Below are positions 9,346 through 17,900 of a DNA stretch of 64,000 nt, piece by piece (the stretch's first letter is position 1; every line of letters begins with the position of its first letter). The notes under the pieces were generated by a model. The model was not told the origin of the DNA and did not search any database. It was given only the letters and a program-made list of their open reading frames with translations. The position numbers and the translations under genes are program-made. This stretch comes from Paenibacillus sp. SYP-B4298. GTDB lineage: Bacteria > Bacillota > Bacilli > Paenibacillales > Paenibacillaceae. The DNA lies in assembly GCF_027627475.1 (NCBI RefSeq), contig NZ_CP115484.1, positions 4,782,501 through 4,846,500 on the forward strand, in the 5' to 3' direction.

Positions 9346-10084
9346 CTGCCTTCTTGTAGCTCTGCGATGAAGCCTTAGTGCTTGCGGTCTTTATATCTTC
9401 CTGATCCATACGTGTGATGACACCCAGCGTCGGCAGCCCAAGGTAACGTTGAACATCCTCCTCAGTCTTCACCGTATCATCGAGAAATTCGAGCAGGAAC
9501 GACACACCGATGCCCAGCATAAGCGCCACAACAAAGCTGATCGCAATATTAAGCGGAATATTCGGAGATACCGGATCAGGTGTGGCATCTACTTTCGCTT
9601 CATTGAGGATCGAGACGTTCTCGATATTGAACAATGTTGGAATCTCCTGCTGGAAGATCAGCGAGACGGCGTTGACGATCTCTGCTGCCTGTCTGTAGGA
9701 GAGATCCTGCACGGCCAATGTCATGACCTGCGTATTATTAACCGAGCTCACCTTCACCTTGTCCGCGAGCTGCTCTGTGGTCAACCCGAATTGGGGGTAT
9801 CTCTCTACCACTTTATCCAGAATAGCCGGTGTCTTGATGATCTCCTTGTAGGTATCGATCATCCGAATATTCGAGTTGATCTGGTTCAGGTCAAGCTGCT
9901 GCAGCATCGCCTGCGAGGCAGTCTGATTGACGATGATCTTGGTAGAGGCCTCATAGACCGGCTTTTGAAAATACATACTAAAGGCGCCTGCCAGGAGACA
10001 GGCCGCGACGACGATCGCGACGATCATCCATAGTCTCTTGCGAATGATTCGGACGTAATCGCGCAAATCCAACTCATTAGACAC
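9314..10084 (-). CDS. Wzz-type polysaccharide co-polymerase / BY-kinase activator (CpsC/YwqC/EpsA type)
   Basis: A 256-residue membrane protein with a helix at about residues 17-37, an extracytoplasmic domain, and a second helix near residue 180, followed by a cytoplasmic tail. This is the standard layout of Wzz chain-length determinants that activate a separate tyrosine kinase. The segment DATPDPVSPNIPLN before the second helix is the typical proline-rich Wzz motif. I place the start at GTG (10082-10084) because GGAGGG lies just upstream; another GTG five codons earlier is in frame but overlaps that site. It lies after the S-layer gene's terminator, so it probably has its own promoter within 10085-10165, which I could not resolve. 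Confidence 0.92.
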   Translation of the reverse strand: MSNELDLRDYVRIIRKRLWMIVAIVVAACLLAGAFSMYFQKPVYEASTKIIVNQTASQAMLQQLDLNQINSNIRMIDTYKEIIKTPAILDKVVERYPQFGLTTEQLADKVKVSSVNNTQVMTLAVQDLSYRQAAEIVNAVSLIFQQEIPTLFNIENVSILNEAKVDATPDPVSPNIPLNIAISFVVALMLGIGVSFLLEFLDDTVKTEEDVQRYLGLPTLGVITRMDQEDIKTASTKASSQSYKKAGELERVTIGK

Positions 10085-10165
10085 ATTAATTCCCTCCACA
10101 CTGCTTTACATTAAAGGACACCAAGCTACAAGCTTCACCATTTTTCTACAACATGCGGACAATAG

Positions 10166-10202
10166 AAACCACTCTCCCCGCATCTGCATGAGAGGAGAGT
10201 GG
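10166..10202 (-). terminator. intrinsic terminator after the S-layer-homology gene
   Basis: Arms CCACTCTCC and GGAGAGTGG (9 bp, perfect) are followed on the minus strand by TTTCT. It lies 18 bases beyond the stop codon of the S-layer-homology gene and upstream of the Wzz gene. Confidence 0.7.
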
Positions 10203-10219
10203 CGCTAAGGGCAGATGGA

Positions 10220-12583
10220 TTATTCAGTGTAATTGAATGCGCGATAGATAATGACTGCTGCCTCAGCACGATTAGCTGTATCGTTCGGACGGAACTTGCC
10301 GTTCGACCCGATGATCAGCTCTTTGCTCGAAGCCAGAGCGACACCTGCTTCAAGTGTAGCATGAACAGATGAAGCATCGGAGAAACCAGCCAGAGCAGCC
10401 TTCACATCTTCAACATCCTTCAAGCCCGCTGTTGCTTTCAATGCGCGAGCGACCATCGTAGCCATCTCTGCACGGGTAATTGTAGCATTCGGAACGAATG
10501 TTGTTGCCGTGCGTCCGTTGATAATGCCCTTCTCTGCTGCAGCCGCAACATAAGGAGCGAACCAGTCGCCAGCCTTCACATCGCTGAACTTGTTCGTTGC
10601 TGTCTCGCTATCCAGATCCAGCGCTTCGATCAGCATCTTCGCGAATTCTGCACGAGTTACATTATCCTGTGGTGCAAATACGCCGTCTTTCTTGCCGTTG
10701 ATGATACCCTTGGCAGCAAGCACTTGAATCTGACGTCCTGCCCAGGATTGTACGCTCGACGTATCACCGAAGGAAACCTTATTCTCAACAACCACATAGG
10801 ACGAGAACTTATGGCGAGTCTCAGTGATTACACCACCTGAAACCTTGCCGCCCACAAATTGCAGTTTGCCCTCGATAATCTTGGCCAGCGTCAGCAGATC
10901 AGCGTCCAGACCCGTTGTGTTCTTGACAGGAACCGTAATCTGAATTGGAGCTGGCAGTACAGAAGTCACTTGTCCACCAAGCTTCAATTCAAAATCGTAT
11001 ACATCAGAGGCAACTGGCAACGTCGTCAGATCTGTTGCTGCTTCGCTCTTCTTCACTGTAAATCCAACACCGTTCGCGAACCCGCTCGCAGTTGGCAGCT
11101 TCGCCTTAAAGCCAGATACGACCGTATTGACCGCAGAAATACCAACTGCAGCAAGCTCCTTAACCAGATCGGCCGACAGCTCGATCGTAGCATTAGCCGC
11201 TGTCACTGTACCAAAATCAACCGTTGCTTCCAGTACAGGCAGTTGAGCCTCTGCGCCAGGAGCGATCTCCTTCAGCTTGTCCACTACCTTCTTCGTGCCG
11301 GAGGTCAGCGTGTTCAGATCGGACTTGTTCAATACCAGCTTCGCAGTGCCTTCGCTCACAGTCACCTTGCTCGAAGCCTTGAAGAGCAAGGTCTCTTCCA
11401 GCGCCTTCACAGCCGTGTCGACAGCCTTCTGTACCAGGGCATCCTTGTCGGCGCCTGTTGCATTAGCGATCTGGGACTTCAGATTGTTCAGATCCTGAAC
11501 GGCCTGATCAGCCGGAGCGCTGATTCCACCCGGACCAACTGAGCCAGTGGATGGGTAACTGTTGCCAAGCGTTACACTCTGCTCGTATACAACTACACCC
11601 GACAATGTGGCTTTGATTGTTGTAGTAGCTGGAGCCTTAATTGTTACCTTGCCTCTGTTTTCAGCCGTATTATCGATCACAATATCCGTATTCGAGGATT
11701 CCCATTGCAGCAGGGAGGTAATGTTTTTGCCAAACACGCTAAACGATGCTGCCGTGTTGTTTACCGTACCTGTACCCTCAGCGCGAATGTATGCGAGCAC
11801 CAACGCCTTCGCTGCTGCCTCGAAATTAACATCGTCAGCGTTCAGAGCCGCTACGAAGCCGTTGTATACACTCAGCAGATCGTCTGTTGTCACATTCTTC
11901 GCAGGATCATCATTGTTATCCCAGCCTTGCAGTACCAGGCTGAACTTGTTCGTTGTGTTGGCGCGAACCTTAGCCAGCACGCCCTTAAGCAGATCATTGC
12001 GCTCGTTGTTCTCATTTGCCAGGATCAGAGCCAGCTCTGCAGTGGATTTAGCTGTCAGTTCGCTGCTAACTGTCGTCTCAACCAGCAGACCAAAGCCCAC
12101 CAGGTCGTTAACGGTCAAGCCGTCTACATCAACCTTCTCAGCCAGACCTTTCAGGAACTCCTCGTGCTCTTCCTTCAACGCCTCAAGCTCCGAGAACGTC
12201 GGATCATAAGTCAGGCTGAACACAGCCTTGAAGATGTCAAACAACTTTATTTTATCGTTAGCACCAAGCTGTTGCCCGGAGGAAATCTTGCTCCATACAG
12301 GATCAATAATGTTGCCATAGCTTGCAAATGTGAACTCATCGCTTGCGATAAAATCTCTTACCGCTCTCACCGAAGCTTGTCCACTCTCATTCTTCTCCAG
12401 TGCAGCATGAATCTTGTTCACCTTGGATACAAATGTCGGGTTACTAAATGTAGCAGCTTCAGCCACCTGAACAATACCAATCTTCTCAGCCAGCCCTTTG
12501 GTGCTGAGAGGAATCCCTGCAAATGCAGTCATTGCCATACTCGCCGCAATCGTCGAAACTACCAACTTCTTCTTGAATGTCAC
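10220..12583 (-). CDS. secreted S-layer-homology (SLH) domain protein
   Basis: A 787-residue exported protein. Residues 1-45 form a signal peptide (basic KKK start, hydrophobic core, Ala-rich cleavage region ending near VAEAAT). The middle is an unrecognised low-complexity, Ala/Val/Lys-rich region with an Ig-like stretch near residues 280-345. The last ~180 residues hold three SLH domains, the first two with TRAEFAKM and TRAEMATM and the third with the variant NRAEAAVI. SLH triplets bind pyruvylated wall polymer. The gene starts at GTG behind GAGGTGAGAG. It has its own promoter (12655-12684) and terminator (10166-10202), so it is an independent unit inside the polysaccharide locus. A role in anchoring or displaying the polymer is inferred from position only. 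Confidence 0.9.
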   Translation of the reverse strand: MTFKKKLVVSTIAASMAMTAFAGIPLSTKGLAEKIGIVQVAEAATFSNPTFVSKVNKIHAALEKNESGQASVRAVRDFIASDEFTFASYGNIIDPVWSKISSGQQLGANDKIKLFDIFKAVFSLTYDPTFSELEALKEEHEEFLKGLAEKVDVDGLTVNDLVGFGLLVETTVSSELTAKSTAELALILANENNERNDLLKGVLAKVRANTTNKFSLVLQGWDNNDDPAKNVTTDDLLSVYNGFVAALNADDVNFEAAAKALVLAYIRAEGTGTVNNTAASFSVFGKNITSLLQWESSNTDIVIDNTAENRGKVTIKAPATTTIKATLSGVVVYEQSVTLGNSYPSTGSVGPGGISAPADQAVQDLNNLKSQIANATGADKDALVQKAVDTAVKALEETLLFKASSKVTVSEGTAKLVLNKSDLNTLTSGTKKVVDKLKEIAPGAEAQLPVLEATVDFGTVTAANATIELSADLVKELAAVGISAVNTVVSGFKAKLPTASGFANGVGFTVKKSEAATDLTTLPVASDVYDFELKLGGQVTSVLPAPIQITVPVKNTTGLDADLLTLAKIIEGKLQFVGGKVSGGVITETRHKFSSYVVVENKVSFGDTSSVQSWAGRQIQVLAAKGIINGKKDGVFAPQDNVTRAEFAKMLIEALDLDSETATNKFSDVKAGDWFAPYVAAAAEKGIINGRTATTFVPNATITRAEMATMVARALKATAGLKDVEDVKAALAGFSDASSVHATLEAGVALASSKELIIGSNGKFRPNDTANRAEAAVIIYRAFNYTE

Positions 12584-12654
12584 TAATCTCTCACCTCGTT
12601 CAGTATTTTAGAAATTGTTGCCTAAACATCCCGAATTATGTATCTCCCCTCAAG

Positions 12655-12684
12655 ATTCTAGCATGGTCGTTACAAATGCGTCAA
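12655..12684 (-). promoter_or_regulatory. sigma-A-type promoter of the SLH gene
   Basis: On the minus strand TTGACG (12679-12684), an 18-base spacer and TAGAAT (12655-12660). It lies in the 101-base gap directly after the phosphatase stop codon and upstream of the SLH GTG start. Confidence 0.65.
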
Positions 12685-13470
12685 TTAGTGTCGGAAAATA
12701 TTGGAAATCTTTCGCCAAATCTTAAGGGTTTCTTTAACCTTTGCTTCCGGCATATTTTCCAGGGGATGACCGCTAATCAACTGTTCTGCGTTACGTTCAA
12801 AGTACACTCTCCAGGATACTCCCAATTCCTTCTCAATCTTCTCATACGCTTCTCGCAGCCGAAAGTTGCGCCGCTCGATGTGATGAGCATCCGAAGAAAC
12901 GACATGAATCAGTCCTTTTTGACATAACTGCCACGCAACTCTCTCAATCTGACGACCAAATCCACCTAGCAGAGAATGCGTCGTCACCTGTCCGTAAGCC
13001 CCTGCATCCACCAGCTCCGCAAGCAAGCGAGGATCGCGTGCAACCTCGCGATTGCGTTCGGGATGAGCGATGATGGTGCGCAGGCCTAATATCCTTAGCT
13101 CATGGATCAGCTCCGCCATACCCTTGGGAATCGAGGAAGAGGGCATCTCCAGCAACACACAGTCGGAGCCGCCGAGTGTCAGCAGCTCTCCTCGCGACCA
13201 GGCCTCCAGCAGCTCATCGTACACCCGAATCTCCTGCCCGGGCAGCACTGTCAATTCGATCCCTTCGGCTGTCAGCCGCTCATTGACCTGAGCAGTAAGC
13301 TCCTTAACCTCCGAGGCATAATTCCAATACTTAGGATTGGCATGATGAGGAGTTGCGACGATTGTCCTAATCCCATCCGAAGCCGCTGCCCGTGCAAGCG
13401 CCAGCGTCTCCTCCCAATCTGCCGCTCCATCGTCCACCCCCGGCAGGATATGACTGTGAATATCGATCAT
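12685..13470 (-). CDS. PHP-type protein-tyrosine phosphatase (CpsB/YwqE type)
   Basis: A 261-residue metal-dependent phosphatase of the polymerase-and-histidinol-phosphatase fold. The N-terminus MIDIHSHILPGVDDGAADW carries the first metal-binding His pair and Asp, with further ligands in ATPHHANPKYW, the segment IIAHPERNR and VSSDAHHIERR. It dephosphorylates the tyrosine cluster of the BY-kinase encoded downstream. It is the first gene of the locus in transcription order, with promoter 13626-13654 and a GAAAGGGAA ribosome site before ATG. The length matches the family. Confidence 0.93.
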   Translation of the reverse strand: MIDIHSHILPGVDDGAADWEETLALARAAASDGIRTIVATPHHANPKYWNYASEVKELTAQVNERLTAEGIELTVLPGQEIRVYDELLEAWSRGELLTLGGSDCVLLEMPSSSIPKGMAELIHELRILGLRTIIAHPERNREVARDPRLLAELVDAGAYGQVTTHSLLGGFGRQIERVAWQLCQKGLIHVVSSDAHHIERRNFRLREAYEKIEKELGVSWRVYFERNAEQLISGHPLENMPEAKVKETLKIWRKISNIFRH

Positions 13471-13625
13471 AACTGTGTTCCCTTTCTATCACCGATATGG
13501 ATTATACCAGCATCCTATCGGGCATATTGCTATTACGGGCACTCGTCAACGCTGAGCGGACGTTCAGTCCGATCAGCCGTACAGACGCGTTCTCTCAAGC
13601 AGCATGCTGGAAAAACTCTGCTTTA

Positions 13626-13654
13626 ATCGTACCCCTTTAAATAGCAAAACTCAA
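13626..13654 (-). promoter_or_regulatory. sigma-A-type promoter upstream of the polysaccharide locus
   Basis: On the minus strand TTGAGT (13649-13654), a 17-base spacer and TACGAT (13626-13631). The predicted leader before the phosphatase gene is about 150 bases and contains a small perfect hairpin with arms CGGAC and GTCCG. A separate TATAAT near 13501-13506 lacks a good partner box. Confidence 0.5.
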
Positions 13655-13811
13655 CTCTTTTTACCCTCTTGGTCACAAGTTGACACATTTTTGGGGAAAT
13701 TACGATAACACTATATCAAATGAAAGCACTTACTATCTATAAATTACCTAATCGTTCACAGAATCTTATGATTTCCTTTGTTCGTTGGGCTGCCTATTCC
13801 TATCTATAAAT

Positions 13812-13842
13812 AAAAAACCCTATGTATTAGTGGCATACATAG
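13812..13842 (-). terminator. strong intrinsic terminator upstream of the polysaccharide promoter
   Basis: On the minus strand an 8-bp perfect stem CTATGTAT / ATACATAG with a 7-base loop is followed by GG and six T residues. It separates the 48-codon gene and its long 3' region from the promoter at 13626-13654. Confidence 0.85.
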
Positions 13843-14055
13843 AGTCGTCCGGGCTACTAGCGAATAGAGCTCCAACCAGAGGGAGAGCCTCAGGGGAGCC
13901 GAAGGACGCGCCCCTGCGCAAGAGCGCCAGACAGGCTTCTATACCTGTTCCTCCTGGAGGAGTGCTGGCGACCCTCGCAGCATTGTCTACCGTATACACT
14001 GACCTGCCCACAGCCTCGCCACAGCCACCTTCGAGACAGAATAGGTCTGGATGCT
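13843..14055 (-). ncRNA. candidate structured RNA or long 3' UTR (unidentified)
   Basis: About 210 bases between the 48-codon gene and the terminator. Read on the minus strand it contains nested inverted repeats: CGCCAG...CTGGCG enclosing a CTCCT/AGGAG hairpin and an ACAGG/CCTGT hairpin, then CAGGGG...CCCCTG. A 63-codon GTG frame (13820-14011) covers the same bases but has only a poor ribosome site and ends inside the terminator stem. I compared it by eye with tmRNA, RNase P, 6S, SRP and common riboswitch consensus motifs and found no match. It could be a stand-alone RNA processed from the transcript, or coding. Confidence 0.35.
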
Positions 14056-14202
14056 TTAGTCTATGTCAGCGCTTCCTTTGGACAATAATTTACGTGGTCT
14101 TTTTCCAAACTTAATCCATAGCTGGCCCTGCTCATCTCTCATGAAACGGATGCCCAGCAAAATTAACGGTGTCTTGATTTCCCGATAGTAATAGTACGGC
14201 AT
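14056..14202 (-). CDS. small protein (48 aa) related to the N-terminus of the 22129-22833 protein
   Basis: The frame opens at ATG 14200-14202 behind AAGGAG at eight bases. The product is 48 residues, soluble and basic, beginning MPYYYYREIKTPLILLGIRF. Its pattern TPL-x-L-x-GIR, then GxxWIKFG, matches residues 8-34 of the 234-residue membrane protein (RTPLGLIGIRW, then GTRWIRFG). This similarity together with the ribosome site makes it a likely real gene, although its frame overlaps an open frame on the other strand. The ribosome site lies in an 11-bp hairpin (14204-14242). It follows the LuxR-type regulator by 82 bases on the same strand. The function is unknown; a small partner or regulator of the related membrane protein is conceivable. 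Confidence 0.65.
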   Translation of the reverse strand: MPYYYYREIKTPLILLGIRFMRDEQGQLWIKFGKRPRKLLSKGSADID

Positions 14203-14203
14203 G

Positions 14204-14242
14204 CGCATCACTCCTTGATTTCATCATAGATGGAGTGATGCG
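14204..14242 (-). promoter_or_regulatory. hairpin sequestering the ribosome-binding site of the 48-codon gene
   Basis: Perfect 11-bp inverted repeat CGCATCACTCC / GGAGTGATGCG with a 17-base loop. On the minus strand the right arm contains the GGAG of the ribosome site and ends one base before the ATG. In the folded RNA the site would be blocked, as in translational riboswitches, protein operators or RNA thermometers. Confidence 0.6.
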
Positions 14243-14259
14243 GAAGAACTAGTGTAGAA

Positions 14260-14283
14260 TGTCATACTTTTGTCATATGACAA
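14260..14283. promoter_or_regulatory. operator-like direct and inverted TGTCATA repeats
   Basis: TGTCATA occurs at 14260-14266 and 14271-14277, an 11-base period (one helical turn). The second copy forms the perfect 14-base dyad TTGTCATATGACAA (14270-14283). It lies immediately after the stop codon of the LuxR-type regulator and upstream of the 48-codon gene. Confidence 0.45.
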
Positions 14284-14284
14284 G

Positions 14285-14953
14285 CTACAGCTCCCCCAGC
14301 CGCATCAGCTTCACGATCGCCTCCGCCCGGCTGGTCACCTCCAGCTTGCCGTATATTACGCTAATATAATTACGAACCGTACCATCCGAGAGGGAGAGCT
14401 GCCTACCGATCTCCTGATTATTCATCCCCTTCACCAGCAGACTCGCCACCTCCTCCTCGCGCTCCGTCATCCGCGGCAATCTCGGCTCCGGGGCAGCAGC
14501 GGCCTTGCGCCCCAGCTCGCGCATCCTGACAGCCAGCTTCTCCGCTACAACCCCTTGCAGCAGGAACCGTCCTGCTGCCGCATCGCGCACCGCAGCGATC
14601 AGCTTATCCCCGTCGATATCCTTCAGAACATAGCCGCTTGCCCCGCTGGCCATGCCCTCGATAATATATTCATCCTCCATGAAGGTCGTCAGGATCATGA
14701 CGGGGACGCGCGGGCAGCTCTGCTTGATCTTCTGCAGCGCAGTCAAGCCATCCATCAATGGCATCTGCACATCCATCAGCACCAGATCCGGGGCAAGCGC
14801 ACATGCTTGCTCATACGCCTCCAGCCCGTTTTTGGCCAGACCGATGACCTCCATATCCTCCTCCGATTCCAATATCAGCTTCAGCCCCTCGCGCGTAGGG
14901 AGCTGATCGTCGGCAATCACCAGGCGATAGCGCCGCCGTTCACTAGATGACAT
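14285..14953 (-). CDS. NarL/LuxR-family response regulator
   Basis: A 222-residue two-domain regulator. The receiver domain has the acidic pair in LVIADDQ, the phosphoacceptor Asp near residue 61 in LVLMDVQMP, and the conserved Thr and Lys in MILTTFMED and YVLKDID. The C-terminal LuxR helix-turn-helix contains LTEREEEVASLLVKG and GTVRNYISVIYGKL. The start was set at ATG 14951-14953 because AAGGAG stands ten bases upstream; a further ATG seven codons earlier has no such site. The start overlaps the end of the giant sensor kinase by 11 bases, so translation is probably coupled and the two form a cognate pair. Its targets may include the neighbouring 48-codon gene and the polysaccharide promoter, which is inference. 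Confidence 0.92.
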   Translation of the reverse strand: MSSSERRRYRLVIADDQLPTREGLKLILESEEDMEVIGLAKNGLEAYEQACALAPDLVLMDVQMPLMDGLTALQKIKQSCPRVPVMILTTFMEDEYIIEGMASGASGYVLKDIDGDKLIAAVRDAAAGRFLLQGVVAEKLAVRMRELGRKAAAAPEPRLPRMTEREEEVASLLVKGMNNQEIGRQLSLSDGTVRNYISVIYGKLEVTSRAEAIVKLMRLGEL

Positions 14954-17900
14954 GTTTAGGCTGCTCCTTTTCATTAATATACGGGATATGAAGACTCAGA
15001 CGGCATCCCCGTGCCGGCAGCACCTCGATGGACAGCCATCCGCCCAGTCCGTTGGCTCGCTCCTTCATCGCATTCAGGCCGAAACCATAGACGATCGGCT
15101 CTACAACATGACCATTGTCCTCCAGGATGAATTCCAGCTTGCCATCCAGCCGCCTCAGCGTGAAGGAGAACCAGGTAGCGCCGCCATGGCGGATGCCATT
15201 GGTCAGCCCCTCCTTCAAGGCGTAATACAATACATGCTGACAGCTCTGATCGACTCGAATCAGTGGCTCGATCTCGGTGTTCACTATAATGCCGGTATGC
15301 TGCTCTGTCGTTGCAATGAGCTGCTGCAGCGACTGCACCAGATTATCCTCTCGGCTCCCCTTCAGCATATGGATGGAACCTCGAATCTCATTGAGTCCGT
15401 CACGCAGCATATCCTGCACGCCCTGGAGCCGGTCTCTGGCCTCCTCCGGCTTCCGACTCATCTGCCGCTTGGCCGCCTCGATCTGCAGCAGGGTTGAGGT
15501 AATGGTATGACCAACGATGTCATGGACATCCGCGGCAATCCGATTGCGATCCAATTGAATCGAAGCCTCCGCTAGCGCAGCCGCCGTCTCGCGGATCGAT
15601 AGCTCCAGCGAATGGGTGCGCTCCTTGACCTGTTCCTCCAGCACCTGCTTCAGCCGTTCCGAGCTCATGTACAACTGGGCATTGTCGATCGAGATCGCAC
15701 ATTGCGCGCACAGCAGCTTCAGCGCATCAAGCCGCTCCGGCGAGAACACACCGGCCGCCAGATTGTTCTCCAGATAGACCACGCTGATTAACCGGTCATT
15801 CTTCATCATCGGAATGCAGAGCATCGACTTCACCCCGTTATCCCGAATGTACGGCACATTGACGAAGATGCCCTCACGACACGCATAATCGAGTGCGACC
15901 TGCTCTTTCGTTCGGGATACATAGCTGATGATCGCATGCGGCAGCTCCGTCTCCTCCAGCGGAAGGCGGGCGAGCTGCGCCTCGCTGCCGGAGGCCGCCT
16001 GAGCCTCCACATACAGCCGACCCTTGTCCTCAATAACGAGCGCGCCTTTCTCTGCGCCCGCATTGACGATCAAGATGCGCATCAGGCGGACGAGCAGACG
16101 ATCCAGACGCATCTCCTCCGAGATGGCCTGCGCGGAATTCATCACCGACTGATAATCGATGCCGTTCCAGGCAGCAACCGGATCAACGAACAGCAGATGG
16201 CGGTACTGCTGCGCCATCTGCGACGCTTTTTCCGCTGCGCCCCACTGAGTATACGCCTGATAGGATTGCGTAATATAGGCTCTGGCCAGGTGCATTCGCC
16301 CTTGATCGATATTGTGGCGGCACGCATTCTCCGAGGCAATCGCCAGATCATGAATGAAGCCGTTCTCCCGTGCGCACTGGCAAGCCAGCTCATAGAGCCT
16401 GTCTGCCCTGCGCGGCTTGCCGATAATTCGGGCATACTCCGCTGCCATCATCAGATATTTATGACGGGTGGTGCGCGGGGCGCGTGCCGCCTTGCGCTTC
16501 ATCATCTGCAGCTCCTTGCGCATGATGGCGATGAAGGAGCGGCGCTCGGATGCTGTCACGATCGGGTACAGCTCCGCCATCGCCAGATGAAGGTACATAT
16601 CGTGACCGGCCGTAACACGATTCGGCTTCTCATTATAGTCTCCCTGCCCCACGTTCATCAGACGCATCGCATAGTTGTAGGCATCCTCATATTGGCCGAA
16701 AATATAGGAGACCGTACTGCCGCACACACATACCGCCCACTCGATGGACGACATAAACTTGCCTTCCTGGTTCAACAAGAACTCCGGCGCCTGCGTATCT
16801 AATCGGACAAATGGGTCGCCCTGCGCCTGCTTGCCAATCAAGCGTCGCAGCGCGGTCGACATCACAGCGCCAAGCTTCCAATGCTCCATATCCTGGCTTC
16901 CTATTAATAATCCCGCATTTTGGATAAGCAGACTGTAGGCTTCACCCAACGGGCGGCTGAGGTGGAACATCATTCCCACCGTAAACAGCACGCTCTGCTC
17001 CGCCTGCCATAGACTGAAGGGCTCAACGCCCGCCTGCTGGGCATTATGCACCATGACCTCCATGAAGCCGGGATCGAAGGCTAGCCAGCTATCCACGCAG
17101 AGCGCATAGGTATTCAGCACTACGACCCTGACCTCTGCCTTGCTGTTCCCGATCTCCTTCGCCACCGCGGCCCACTCATAGGCGGCCCGATAATTGCGAG
17201 TCAATGAATTATGAACCAGCGCCATGCCGATATAGGCATTGGCCGACTCCGGCGCTTGGCCATACCGCAATGTGAGCGACATCATCTCCAGCATGGCGTT
17301 GAACCAGTGCAGACCTCCAACCGAGAACCTGGCATTGCTCGAATGATGCAGAACGTTCAGTATCGCATGTACTCTCTTGTCCACGATCTGCGGCAGCTTC
17401 AACAGCGACCGTCTTCCGCCGCGCGCCTTAATCCTCCACTGTACTCTGATCCAGCGCTGCGCAACCTGCAGCAGACTCGGATCAGAAGGGAGCTTTACGC
17501 CGAGCAGGCGCAGCGCCGCCTCTGCCAGCTCCATGGCCTTGGTATGGTTGCTGCAGTTGGATTCCAGCCGAATCATCATAATATAGATGTCGACCCGGGT
17601 CATCTCGCTGGGCGACTGGACCAGCAGCAGCTCGAACAGCTCATAAGCCTTCTCGCGGTCTCCACACAAAAATTCGCAGATCACACGCTGCCTGGTTATC
17701 TCAAAAGTCAGCTCATTGCTATCCTCCCACCCGACTGCACCAGCGAAGCTCGCTGCCTCGCAGATATAACGAAGGGCCGCGGCCCACGCAGTGGATTGCA
17801 TCGCCCGTTGTCCGGCCTGATAGTTCATCCTCGCCAGCTCCAACTGCTCGCTGCGCTCCCTGATCATCACCCGTGCCTGATTGAGGTGGATGAGCGCCTC

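Noticed and set aside
13785-14114. 109-codon plus-strand frame
   Set aside because: It covers the minus-strand terminator and 48-codon gene, has no ribosome site, and its product shows no domain.
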